Part shown: positions 1 through 6,189 of the stretch, in pieces
How positions within the stretch are numbered: the first letter of the stretch is position 1
Layout of the letters: every line of letters begins with the position of its first letter
NCBI GenBank assembly: GCA_030613145.1
Contig: JAUWMM010000123.1
Location: 1-6,189 of the forward strand
Direction: 5' to 3'
Source of the DNA: Desulfobacterales bacterium
GTDB lineage: Bacteria; Desulfobacterota; Desulfobacteria; Desulfobacterales; C00003060
Length of the DNA stretch: 6,189 nucleotides
Translations under genes and position numbers: made by a program
Notes under the pieces: generated by a model
What the model was told of the DNA's origin: nothing
The model's database searches: none
The model's input: only the letters and a program-made list of their open reading frames with translations

Positions 1-5
1 TCGTC

Positions 6-1175
6 TCAGTCCGCCTTTCGTCTCATGAAGGTGGGAATTTCCAGATCATTACTATCCAGGATAATCCCACGATAACCCCTGTAATGTGCACCGCCCGATT
101 CGCCTACTGCCTTCTCACGGCGGATGAAAGTCGGCTCGTCAAGGTCGGAAGCCCGTGCAAAGTCGGCCTCTGTGATATCACGGACCTTGCCTGTGAATTG
201 GATATTCTCCTGTTCGTTATTGGAACCGATGCCGGTGCCGATTACCGTGACCCTGAGTTCATCCCCAATGCTGTCATCCAAAACCGCGCCCCAGATAATC
301 TCTGCCTCATCACCAGCCTCGCTGTGAATACGGTCAGAGGCTTCAGTCATTTCCGCCATGGTTAGGTCTGACCCGCTGGTAACGTTCATCAAGACGCCCC
401 GGGCCCCGTTGATAGAGATATCCTCCAAGAGAGGATGGGATATGGCTCTTTCGGCCGCTTCCAATGCACGGTTTTCTCCCCTGGCGATGCCGGTTCCCAT
501 GATGGCCATCCCCGCCTTAGACATGGTGGTCCTGACATCAGCAAAGTCAAGATTCACGAGGCCGGGCATAATGATCAAGTCTGTAATCCCCTTTACAGAG
601 TGGAGCAAAACCTCATCCGCCCTCTTGAACATCTCAAGCATGGTGGCGTTCCTGGATGCCAAACCCCGAAGCCTGTCGTTGGGAATGGTAATTACAGTGT
701 CCGCAACTTCTTTGAGATGCTTGATGCCGTCTTCGGCCTGCTTCGCCCGTTTTCTGCCCTCAAAGCTGAATGGTTTTGTTACCACTGCCACGGTGAGAGC
801 ACCAAGCTCTTTACAGACTTCTGCAATCACTGGGGCGGCACCTGTGCCTGTGCCTCCACCCAAGCCAGCAGTAATAAAGACCATGTGGCTGTCTTCAACG
901 GCGCTTCGGATAGCATCTATGCTTTCCATGGCCGCCTGCCGGCCGATTTCGGGATTTGCTCCGGCTCCTAGCCCCTGTGTGAGTTTGTCCCCCATCTGGA
1001 TCTTGACCGGAGCCTTTGACACTTCAAGGGCCTGGACGTCAGTGTTGGCCGCAATAAACCTGACCCCATTAAGCTTCGACGCAATCATGTTATTGATGGC
1101 GTTTCCGCCGGCCCCACCCGCTCCGATCACCTTGATCTTAGCCGTCTTTTCGTTCTCCACAAAACTAAACATCAT
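6..1175 (-). CDS. ftsZ: FtsZ, tubulin-like cell division GTPase
   Basis: FtsZ polymerises with GTP into the cytoplasmic Z-ring that organises division. With start ATG 1175 it has 389 residues. Seen: the N-terminal nucleotide fold IKVIGAGGAGGNAINNM (14-30); NTDVQAL (44-50); the tubulin signature GGGTGTG (106-112); FEGRKR (138-143); NDRL (166-169); the synergy or T7 loop NLDFADV (208-214), whose aspartates complete the GTPase site of the next subunit; and DELRVTVIGTGI at the end of the C-terminal domain. A linker of about 60 residues leads to the conserved C-terminal peptide LEIPTFMRRKAD (378-389), which binds FtsA and other partners. A similar EPTFIRR lies upstream in the linker. The longest frame begins at GTG 1184, but that codon overlaps the Shine-Dalgarno; ATG 1175 is eight bases after GGAGG. 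The next codon (1172) is also ATG and would give the common MFxF beginning. The TGA stop is five bases from the window edge. Confidence 0.98.
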   Translation of the reverse strand: MMFSFVENEKTAKIKVIGAGGAGGNAINNMIASKLNGVRFIAANTDVQALEVSKAPVKIQMGDKLTQGLGAGANPEIGRQAAMESIDAIRSAVEDSHMVFITAGLGGGTGTGAAPVIAEVCKELGALTVAVVTKPFSFEGRKRAKQAEDGIKHLKEVADTVITIPNDRLRGLASRNATMLEMFKRADEVLLHSVKGITDLIIMPGLVNLDFADVRTTMSKAGMAIMGTGIARGENRALEAAERAISHPLLEDISINGARGVLMNVTSGSDLTMAEMTEASDRIHSEAGDEAEIIWGAVLDDSIGDELRVTVIGTGIGSNNEQENIQFTGKVRDITEADFARASDLDEPTFIRREKAVGESGGAHYRGYRGIILDSNDLEIPTFMRRKAD

Positions 1176-1206
1176 TCTCCCCACCTCCTGTTTTTTTTGT
1201 ATCTTT
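1176..1206 (-). other. ftsA-ftsZ spacer with an A8 tract
   Basis: This 31-base segment between the ftsA TGA and the ftsZ ATG is the longest non-coding stretch in the window. Read on the minus strand it contains AAAGATAC, a run of eight A, then CAGGAGGTGGGGAGA. An unstructured A-rich leader before a strong Shine-Dalgarno could aid ribosome loading (inference). No hairpin or promoter elements are evident in it. Confidence 0.6.
1181..1189 (-). promoter_or_regulatory. ftsZ ribosome binding site
   Basis: AGGAGGTGG upstream of ftsZ, with the GGAGG core (1184-1188) eight bases before ATG 1175. A second purine run GGGGAGA directly precedes the ATG. The core overlaps the GTG at 1184, which argues against that codon as the start. 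It is the only site in the window placed in a true intergenic spacer, fitting the high FtsZ output needed relative to FtsA and FtsQ (inference). Confidence 0.85.
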
Positions 1207-2433
1207 TCAAATGATATCCTTGAACCATTTCTTCATGCGTGCCGTTACACGATCAAAGATGTTGTCGTCTCGAATCCTGAATTTCTTTTTCGGATGAAAT
1301 TTGGCACCGTAAAGTACCAACCCAACGGCCGTGGCATACATTGGATTGTTCACCACGTCCACCAATCCAGTGATCCCCGTGGGTCTTCCGATCCGTGTCG
1401 GAAAGTTGAAGACCGCCTCGGCAATATCCACAACGCCTTCCAGCAGACAGGCCCCCCCGGTAACCACCACCCCCGAAGTTATTGAATCCTCCATTTCGGC
1501 CTTAAAAACCTCCCGGTGGATCAGGTTGAAGATCTCTTCCACTCTCGGCTCGAGGATCTCACCTAGTATCTGCCTCGACAGGGTCCTTGGCTTACGTCCG
1601 CCAACACCTGCAACCTCAATAGTCTCATCTCTTCCGATACCACTGGTAAGGCAACTGCCGTACCTTATCTTGATCTTTTCCGCCTCAGCCACGGGTGTCC
1701 TCAGACCTACGGAGATGTCATGGGTAAGATTGTTTCCCCCCAAGGCCAACACCGAGGTATGTTCGATGCTATTGCCCCTGAAGATCGCCAAGTCTGTGGT
1801 CCCCCCTCCAAAGTCAATCAGGGCAGCACCTAGGGACTTTTCCTCTTCGCTTAGCACGGCTTCACTCGATGCAAGGGATTGAAGCACAATATCACACACA
1901 TCAAGCCCGGCACGGTTTGCACACTTTATGATATTCTGTGCTGAGGTGACGGCTCCGGTCACAATGTGGACCTTGGCCTCCAAGCGAACCCCTGCCATAC
2001 CAAGGGGATCCTGAATTCCATCCTGCTCGTCCACGATAAACTCCTGGGGCAGCACATGAATCACTTCACGGTCCATGGGAATAGCTAGTGCCCTGGCTGC
2101 ATCAATCACGCGTTCGATGTCCTTTTCGCTGACTTCATTCCCCTTTACGGCAACGATTCCGTGGCTATTAAAACCCTTTATATGGCCTCCGGCAATCCCT
2201 GCGTACACAGACCTGACCTCGCAACCCGCCATCAACTCGGCTTCTTCTACGGCTCTTTGAATAGAGACTACGGTCGATTCGATATTGACAACCACGCCTT
2301 TACGCAGCCCAACAGATGGATGGGTCCCGATTCCCACAATCTCGATCCCATCGCGGGTCACACCCCCTACCACTGCACAAATCTTGGTGGTCCCGATATC
2401 GAGGCCTACTATCACTTCACTATCACCCTTCAC
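1207..2433 (-). CDS. ftsA: FtsA, actin-like cell division ATPase
   Basis: FtsA is the actin-fold protein that anchors FtsZ filaments to the inner membrane and recruits later divisome members. With the preferred GTG start the protein has 408 residues. Visible motifs: phosphate-1 loop VGLDIGTTKI (9-18); the SHS2/1C subdomain (roughly 74-155, including SVYAGIAGGHIKG and REVIHVLPQEFIVD); phosphate-2 loop DFGGGTTDLAIF (207-218); adenosine-binding segment GVVVTGGACLLEG (321-333); and a C-terminal basic amphipathic helix IFDRVTARMKKWFKDII that fits the membrane-targeting sequence. The reading frame stays open to a TTG at 2463, but that start lacks a good ribosome site and would place GGAGG inside the gene. 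GTG 2433 has AAAGGAGG seven bases upstream and gives a nine-residue lead to the phosphate-1 loop, as in E. coli FtsA. It starts two bases after the ftsQ TGA; ftsZ follows after a 31-base spacer. Confidence 0.97.
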   Translation of the reverse strand: MKGDSEVIVGLDIGTTKICAVVGGVTRDGIEIVGIGTHPSVGLRKGVVVNIESTVVSIQRAVEEAELMAGCEVRSVYAGIAGGHIKGFNSHGIVAVKGNEVSEKDIERVIDAARALAIPMDREVIHVLPQEFIVDEQDGIQDPLGMAGVRLEAKVHIVTGAVTSAQNIIKCANRAGLDVCDIVLQSLASSEAVLSEEEKSLGAALIDFGGGTTDLAIFRGNSIEHTSVLALGGNNLTHDISVGLRTPVAEAEKIKIRYGSCLTSGIGRDETIEVAGVGGRKPRTLSRQILGEILEPRVEEIFNLIHREVFKAEMEDSITSGVVVTGGACLLEGVVDIAEAVFNFPTRIGRPTGITGLVDVVNNPMYATAVGLVLYGAKFHPKKKFRIRDDNIFDRVTARMKKWFKDII

Positions 2434-2435
2434 CT

Positions 2436-3521
2436 TCACACCTCCTTTCGTATGCTCGGCCAAAGATTGCTGCCCCCAGCAACAGAGCGAATTCCAGCCT
2501 GGCCAGCCTGAGAAGGCCTGACCACCACTCTATCCAAATCGTTCAAATCGATGGACTCAAGGTTCAAAAACCCACTTTTCTTTTTCAGGTAAGGAACCAC
2601 ATCTCCAAGCCGGCTGTACTTTGACTCGTAGTCCCCGAAACCGACCTTGATTGCCACCGCGCCTCTGCCTGCCTTGTCGGCAAAGGCAAGTTCACGCGCG
2701 GCGGACAGGTTGCCCGGAACGAAAAAGGCATAAAGGGTCAATCCCATCTCTCTGTCAACGTGAATACTGTGCAAGGCATGGAGCGGAGCCACATTCTGAT
2801 GAAGTCGGCTCAAGCGAAGCGCCTCCATAACAGCTCTAAACAACCGGGAACGCGACTGATCGTTGAAATCAATATCCGACAAGGCAAGACCGGTAACCAA
2901 AGGCACGCGCACATTATCTGAAGGCTCCACTGGTTTGAAGATTTCGCCCTTTTCGTCCAGGCAAAAAAGCCTGCCCGCAAGGCCTGCCCGCTCTTGTCCT
3001 GTACTCCTCGCACCGCTTGGCCCACCATTTCCATCTCGGCCTGTATTGCAGTTGACCGGCAAAGCTGGTGCCGGCAAGCGGGTGGTAGACGTGCTTGCGA
3101 GACTGGAGGATCTGTTTAGTTCCACTATGGCGATAGGTACCCGTTCTTTCACCCGGATATGAATCACGTCAGGCAACTGCCGCTCGATCTCGGCAGCAGC
3201 AACCCATGGATGAGCTATAAGCCTGTAACGAAGTGTATTCAGATTAACAAAAAGGATGTTGTCGTGTAGCTTCAGGCCGGCCTGCTTCAGAATCGTATCC
3301 TTTGAAAGCCTTTGGTTTCCCTCAACCGTAATCGTCCGGGCCTCGAAGTAGGAACTCTGGGTCACGGCATCATAGACCAGTATGAGAAGGAGGCTTGTTC
3401 CGGCCATACCCCCCACCAGCAACATTATCTTGAGGCATAGGAGACAGCGCCTTATGACTCTCTGTCTTCTCAGTGCCCGACTCTTTTTATAATAGTTCTT
3501 ACGAACTTTTTTCTTGGCCAA
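2436..3521 (-). CDS. ftsQ: FtsQ, cell division protein (POTRA domain, single-pass membrane protein)
   Basis: FtsQ is a bitopic inner-membrane divisome protein that, in studied bacteria, joins FtsB and FtsL and helps bring in the later septal synthesis proteins. The 361-residue product has a strongly basic cytoplasmic tail (1-25, rich in Lys and Arg), one membrane segment (about 27-50), a POTRA domain (about 58-127, including ITVEGNQRLS, ILFVNLNTL and LPDVIHIRVKERVP) and a periplasmic beta domain ending near RVVVRP (331-336). Between IAIVELN and LFCLDEKGEIF lies a low-complexity Ser/Thr/Pro/Gly-rich stretch (about 137-184) not expected in a compact FtsQ. A further 25 residues follow RVVVRP. 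The start is TTG, chosen because GAGGTGA lies six bases upstream and the basic [13 protein letters not shown] tail fits the family. It overlaps murB by 23 bases and ends two bases before the preferred ftsA start. Sequence conservation is low across this family, so the call rests on POTRA, topology and position. Confidence 0.93.
   Translation of the reverse strand: MAKKKVRKNYYKKSRALRRQRVIRRCLLCLKIMLLVGGMAGTSLLLILVYDAVTQSSYFEARTITVEGNQRLSKDTILKQAGLKLHDNILFVNLNTLRYRLIAHPWVAAAEIERQLPDVIHIRVKERVPIAIVELNRSSSLASTSTTRLPAPALPVNCNTGRDGNGGPSGARSTGQERAGLAGRLFCLDEKGEIFKPVEPSDNVRVPLVTGLALSDIDFNDQSRSRLFRAVMEALRLSRLHQNVAPLHALHSIHVDREMGLTLYAFFVPGNLSAARELAFADKAGRGAVAIKVGFGDYESKYSRLGDVVPYLKKKSGFLNLESIDLNDLDRVVVRPSQAGQAGIRSVAGGSNLWPSIRKEV
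2441..2448 (-). promoter_or_regulatory. ftsA ribosome binding site at the ftsQ 3' end
   Basis: AAAGGAGG, followed by TGTGAAG and then GTG (2433), gives a strong Shine-Dalgarno with seven-base spacing. It sits in the last codons of ftsQ (Lys-Glu-Val-stop), so ribosomes ending ftsQ finish almost exactly where ftsA begins. This supports the GTG start over the upstream TTG at 2463. Confidence 0.85.
2969..2991 (-). repeat. Short direct repeat (10 bases, 13-base period) in the ftsQ insertion
   Basis: On the plus strand gcctgcccgc occurs at 2969-2978 and again at 2982-2991, separated by aag. In the FtsQ frame this underlies RAGLAGRL. The period of 13 is not a multiple of three, so the repeat is visible in DNA but not as an exact protein repeat. 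It suggests local slippage or duplication in a loosely constrained segment. Confidence 0.6.
3056..3077 (-). repeat. Short direct repeat (7 bases, 15-base period) in the ftsQ insertion
   Basis: On the plus strand ccggcaa occurs at 3056-3062 and 3071-3077. In the FtsQ frame the 15-base period keeps phase and yields the Leu-Pro-rich LPAPALPV. It is too short to be significant alone, but it adds to the 13-base repeat at the other end of the same low-complexity segment. Confidence 0.4.
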
Positions 3522-4464
3522 TTACTATCACCTCTGGCTCTAAGTTGACGCTGTATCGTTTAAAAACGGCCTCCTGTATCTGTCTTATCAGTTCAAGGAC
3601 GTCGGAAGCCTTGGCATGCCCCTTGTTCACAATGAAATTGGCATGTTTGGTTGAAACCTCGGCTTCCCCAACCCGAAGTCCTTTCAAGCCTGCCTGGTCA
3701 ATAAGCTCTCCAGCGGCCTTTTGCCCGGACGGGTTTCGAAACACAGACCCGGCACTGGGAAGGGAGAGCGGTTGAGTCAATCTCCGTTCCTTCTGCATGC
3801 GGATGGCCTCCTTTTGGAGGGCCCCCCGGTCTGTGTAATCAAGCTTGAACCGGCTACTCAAGATAATAGTACCTTTTTCCAAATCCAGCCCCCTGTACGA
3901 AAACCGAAGCTGGTCCCGATTCATGTTCACAATATCTCCATATCGGTTGAGCACTCTAATCGAACTGATGCAATCGGCCATGCATCCTCCCCAGGCCCCT
4001 GCGTTCATTCTTGTCGCCCCGCCTAGGGATCCAGGGATACCGAGTGTGAAGTTAAGCCCGGCCAGTCCCTGGTCAAGGGCAAATTTGCCGAGCAGGCGAA
4101 CCAAGACCGCTGCTCCCGCTGTTATCACGGTCCTGCTGCTATTAACCCGGGTTACAAGGCGTATTTCCTCGAACTCATCAGCTAACTTGAACACGAGGCC
4201 TCGTACGCCTCCGTCCCGGACCAACAGATTACTTCCCGCCCCTAAGATCATGATGGGATGGCCTTTGTCCCGGGCCCACACGATCGTATCCTTTAGCTCT
4301 TGCTCGGTTTTCACAGTGACCAGGGCGTCTACGGGTCCTCCAATTCTGAAAGTCGTGTAACGCCTCATCGGTTCATCAAATAAAACGTCCGCACTAACAT
4401 GCGCTGCCAGCCACTTCTTGTCTGCCTCATTCATCAAGAAACTTTTCTCCCACCTGCCAGACAT
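3499..4464 (-). CDS. murB: MurB, UDP-N-acetylenolpyruvoylglucosamine reductase (type II-like)
   Basis: MurB is the FAD- and NADPH-dependent reductase that converts UDP-GlcNAc-enolpyruvate to UDP-MurNAc, the substrate of MurC encoded just upstream. In 321-residue numbering: [10 protein letters not shown] (35-44) and [14 protein letters not shown] (73-86) form the FAD-binding domain, with [19 protein letters not shown] (142-160); SYRGLDL (189-195) carries the active-site Tyr-Arg; [10 protein letters not shown] (236-245) has the catalytic Ser240 that protonates the substrate; [11 protein letters not shown] (270-280) and EPEVIVIG (309-316), with probable catalytic Glu311, close the domain. The PSAGSVF and STKHANF forms and the length resemble the shorter type II enzymes of S. 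aureus more than the E. coli type. The start is uncertain: ATG 4464 overlaps murC by 38 bases behind a G-rich run, while ATG 4434 (residue 11) overlaps by 8 and has GGAG twelve bases upstream. Either start leaves the whole domain intact. Confidence 0.96.
   Translation of the reverse strand: MSGRWEKSFLMNEADKKWLAAHVSADVLFDEPMRRYTTFRIGGPVDALVTVKTEQELKDTIVWARDKGHPIMILGAGSNLLVRDGGVRGLVFKLADEFEEIRLVTRVNSSRTVITAGAAVLVRLLGKFALDQGLAGLNFTLGIPGSLGGATRMNAGAWGGCMADCISSIRVLNRYGDIVNMNRDQLRFSYRGLDLEKGTIILSSRFKLDYTDRGALQKEAIRMQKERRLTQPLSLPSAGSVFRNPSGQKAAGELIDQAGLKGLRVGEAEVSTKHANFIVNKGHAKASDVLELIRQIQEAVFKRYSVNLEPEVIVIGQEKSS
3528..3534 (-). promoter_or_regulatory. ftsQ ribosome binding site inside murB
   Basis: GAGGTGA, read on the minus strand, is a near-perfect Shine-Dalgarno six bases (TAGTAA) before the ftsQ TTG. 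It lies in the last codons of murB: the GAG and GTG are the codons of MurB Glu311 and Val312. This site decides the TTG start, since there is no better-placed ATG or GTG in the frame. Confidence 0.8.
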
Positions 4465-5791
4465 CCCCTGCCCCCAGGGTTAATAGTAAATCCCCTTTTC
4501 TCAAGGTCTTCTTCAAATAGGATACAGCTGCATCCTGGCCATCATGAAAGACAACATCTTTGTGGCCGTGCTGATGAATCCCCTCACAGAGGCTCTGGCC
4601 GTCTACGTTTTCTATCGGGACCTCGCCTGCCGAATAGATGGGAAGCACTACAAGGGTGTCTGCCTGGTAAAAGGCCCGCGTAAAATCGTCAAATAACGCA
4701 GCAGTCCGCGAGTACCTATGTGGCTGAAACGCCACAACGATCCGATGGTCCGGCCAGCACTGGCGCACCGCCTGGAGTGTCAGCCTAATCTCTGTTGGGT
4801 GGTGTCCGTAGTCGTCCACCACTGTTACCCCGTGTGCCGTCCCTTTTACCTGAAGCCTGCGCTGGACCCCTTCAATGTTTTTCAGCGCATGCAGGATAAT
4901 ATCAAAGGGAATCCCCAGTTCCATGCCAACGGCAATGCTCGCCATGGAGTTATACACATTGTAAATGCCGGGAAGGTTCAGATCTACCGTACCCAAGGCT
5001 TCACCGCGGCAGGATATACTGTATCGGCTTTTCAGGGCTTCAAAGCTCACGTCTTTCGCCTGATAATCTGCCTGGGACGTCATGCCATAAGTGGTAAACC
5101 TTTTCTCAATCTTCGGGATCAGTTCTTGAATCCCCTCGTTATCCAAACACAGCACCGCCATGCCATAGAAGGGAACCTTGTTGATAAAATCAATAAACAC
5201 CTGTTTGATTTTTTTCAAATCCCCATAGAAGTCCAGGTGTTCAGCGTCAATGTTCGTTACCACACCAATGGTCGGGGATAGTTTCAAGAAAGAGCCATCG
5301 CTTTCGTCCGCTTCAGCCACGATAAACTCCCCCTGGCCCAGACGGGCATTGGTTCCCAGACTGCCTAGTTTCCCGCCGATAACCACTGTAGGGTCAAGTC
5401 CTCCGTGGTCAAGTATCGAAGCAATCATCCCGGTCGTTGTGGTTTTGCCATGGGCACCGGCTACGGCAATGCTGTATTTCAGCCGCATCAACTCGGCCAG
5501 CATCTCCGCTCTGGGGATAACCGGAACAATGGCCTCTTTGGCGGCCACGACTTCAGGGTTGATATCCCCTACTGCTGAAGAAATCACTACAACATCCGCC
5601 CCTTGAATGTACTCCGGGCGGTGACCCTCAAATATTGTCCCCCCAAGTTCGACCAAGCGTCCGGTAATGTCTGTCAACCGCAGATCTGAACCGCTTACCC
5701 TATAACCCAGGTTCAGAAGGAGCTCCGCGATCCCGCTCATTCCAATTCCGCCGATCCCAACAAAATGTATGTGATACGATTTCTGATACAT
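4427..5791 (-). CDS. murC: MurC, UDP-N-acetylmuramate--L-alanine ligase
   Basis: MurC is the cytoplasmic ATP-dependent ligase that adds L-Ala to UDP-MurNAc, the first step of stem peptide synthesis. The 454-residue protein has normal family length. Seen in order: an N-terminal Rossmann-like UDP-binding domain with [17 protein letters not shown] (9-25) and SGSD (33-36); the Mur ligase P-loop [10 protein letters not shown] (112-121); EADESDGSF (160-168); [12 protein letters not shown] (179-190), with the metal-binding histidine region; PGIYNVYNS (274-282), where the usual HN is [12 protein letters not shown] (326-335) and FQPHRYSRT (355-363), both characteristic of MurC; and GAGD near the C-terminus (440-443). 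The ATG immediately follows the murG stop; the only upstream pairing with 16S rRNA is a weak GGTGA eight bases before it, so coupling to murG translation is likely. The 3' end overlaps murB. Identification is very secure; the Mpl paralogue is less likely given the cluster context and the canonical MurC motifs. Confidence 0.98.
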   Translation of the reverse strand: MYQKSYHIHFVGIGGIGMSGIAELLLNLGYRVSGSDLRLTDITGRLVELGGTIFEGHRPEYIQGADVVVISSAVGDINPEVVAAKEAIVPVIPRAEMLAELMRLKYSIAVAGAHGKTTTTGMIASILDHGGLDPTVVIGGKLGSLGTNARLGQGEFIVAEADESDGSFLKLSPTIGVVTNIDAEHLDFYGDLKKIKQVFIDFINKVPFYGMAVLCLDNEGIQELIPKIEKRFTTYGMTSQADYQAKDVSFEALKSRYSISCRGEALGTVDLNLPGIYNVYNSMASIAVGMELGIPFDIILHALKNIEGVQRRLQVKGTAHGVTVVDDYGHHPTEIRLTLQAVRQCWPDHRIVVAFQPHRYSRTAALFDDFTRAFYQADTLVVLPIYSAGEVPIENVDGQSLCEGIHQHGHKDVVFHDGQDAAVSYLKKTLRKGDLLLTLGAGDVWQVGEKFLDE

Positions 5792-6189
5792 CTAACTCAT
5801 CACCATCAACCTGCGGCATTCATCCACAATAATGTCCGTAGTATCAGGGCGTGCAAGAGCCAATGTCTGCTTTGCCATATCCCGCAACGCTTTAGGGTTC
5901 GACGCATAATGATCTATTCTTTCGGCCAAAACAGCACCATTCAAATCCTTTTCTAGGATAACCTCTGCCCCACCTGTATCGGCCACATAATTGGCATTCA
6001 GGACTTGATGGTTATTGGCCGCAAACGGAAAAGGTATGAAGATGGCCGGCTTACCCAGAGCCATCAACTCTGACACAGTCATTGCCCCAGACCTGCATAT
6101 AACCAGGTCTGCCGAAATGTATGGACCAGCCATGTCTACAAAAAAAGGCTCTACCTTAGCCTTGAGGCCTCGGCTCTCATAAGCCTCTT
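5792..6189 (-). CDS. murG: MurG, UDP-GlcNAc:lipid I N-acetylglucosaminyltransferase (C-terminal part; 5' end outside window)
   Basis: MurG transfers GlcNAc from UDP-GlcNAc to lipid I on the cytoplasmic face of the inner membrane, giving lipid II. Only the last 131 codons are present; the frame is open to the window edge, continuing upstream of the first internal ATG (6133) as EAYESRGLKAKVEPFFVD, which matches the stretch before the family's conserved ADLVICRSGAMTVSE segment. Visible hallmarks of the C-terminal GT-B domain are RSGAMTVSE (partial residues 32-40, containing the glutamate that in the E. coli enzyme contacts the UDP-GlcNAc ribose) and the PF...NNHQ..NA motif (about 52-65) of the donor site. 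The N-terminal acceptor domain and its glycine-rich loops lie outside the window. The TAG stop is directly followed by the murC ATG with no gap, implying translational coupling. There is no sign of disruption, so the partial state is due to the window boundary. Confidence 0.95.
   Translation of the reverse strand, partial: EAYESRGLKAKVEPFFVDMAGPYISADLVICRSGAMTVSELMALGKPAIFIPFPFAANNHQVLNANYVADTGGAEVILEKDLNGAVLAERIDHYASNPKALRDMAKQTLALARPDTTDIIVDECRRLMVMS

Noticed and set aside
1188..1206. The T8 run on the plus strand, considered as an intrinsic terminator for antisense transcription or a promoter element.
   Set aside because: There is no GC-rich hairpin before it, and no credible -35/-10 pair around it. 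It is simply the A-rich leader of ftsZ.
358..1485. A 375-codon plus-strand open frame antisense to ftsZ and the 3' part of ftsA.
   Set aside because: It lies opposite two unmistakable conserved genes, crosses their boundary, has a Ser/Ala/Pro-rich composition typical of antisense shadows, and matches no family I recognise.
2810..3034. A 74-codon alternative minus-strand frame inside ftsQ, considered as a sign of a frameshift around the low-complexity insertion.
   Set aside because: Its translation does not resemble FtsQ, while the main frame carries recognisable FtsQ sequence on both sides (VKERVPIAIVEL and LFCLDEKGEIF). An in-frame insertion is the better explanation.
5204..5219. The AT-rich inverted repeat tttga-tttttt-tcaaa.
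   Set aside because: It lies within conserved murC coding sequence (the DLKKIKQV segment), has only a five-base weak stem, and is explained by Lys, Ile and Phe codons.
1..6189. A search for a novel defence, mobile or RNA-based system.
   Set aside because: All but a few dozen bases are coding sequence of six conserved dcw genes on one strand; there are no repeat arrays, insertion sequence ends, tRNA or unexplained gene-sized gaps.

Overview
The window is a compact, single-strand piece of a bacterial division and cell wall (dcw) cluster, read entirely on the minus strand. In transcription order (high to low coordinates) it holds the 3' part of murG, then complete murC, murB, ftsQ, ftsA and ftsZ. 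The longest non-coding stretch is the roughly 31-base ftsA-ftsZ spacer. No RNA gene, mobile element, CRISPR array, integration site or convincing terminator is visible.

The proteins are of typical bacterial dcw type. The order murG-murC-murB-ftsQ-ftsA-ftsZ, with murB next to murC and no ddl before ftsQ, together with the look of the FtsZ and FtsA sequences, suggests a Desulfobacterota (deltaproteobacterial) relative. This is an inference from gene order and protein style, not a database match. Base composition looks roughly balanced and does not change along the window, so there is no sign of recent transfer.

Region by region: 5792-6189 encodes the C-terminal UDP-GlcNAc-binding half of MurG (lipid II synthesis). 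4427-5791 is MurC (adds L-Ala to UDP-MurNAc). 3499-4464 is MurB (makes UDP-MurNAc). 2436-3521 is FtsQ (inner-membrane divisome scaffold). 1207-2433 is FtsA (actin-like membrane tether). 6-1175 is FtsZ (tubulin-like GTPase forming the Z-ring). MurB and MurC make successive soluble precursors, MurG completes lipid II at the membrane, and FtsZ, FtsA and FtsQ assemble the machine that directs its use at the septum.

The genes are tightly coupled: murG/murC abut with no gap, murC/murB and murB/ftsQ overlap, and ftsQ/ftsA are two bases apart. Several ribosome binding sites lie inside the upstream coding sequence. Start codons needed attention: ftsQ starts with TTG, ftsA most likely with an internal GTG, and ftsZ with an ATG a few codons inside the longest ORF. 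The less ordinary points are a roughly 50-residue low-complexity insertion in FtsQ, a second copy of the FtsZ C-terminal peptide motif, and an ftsQ Shine-Dalgarno that overlaps the MurB catalytic glutamate codon. I found no previously undescribed system; this is conserved core genome.
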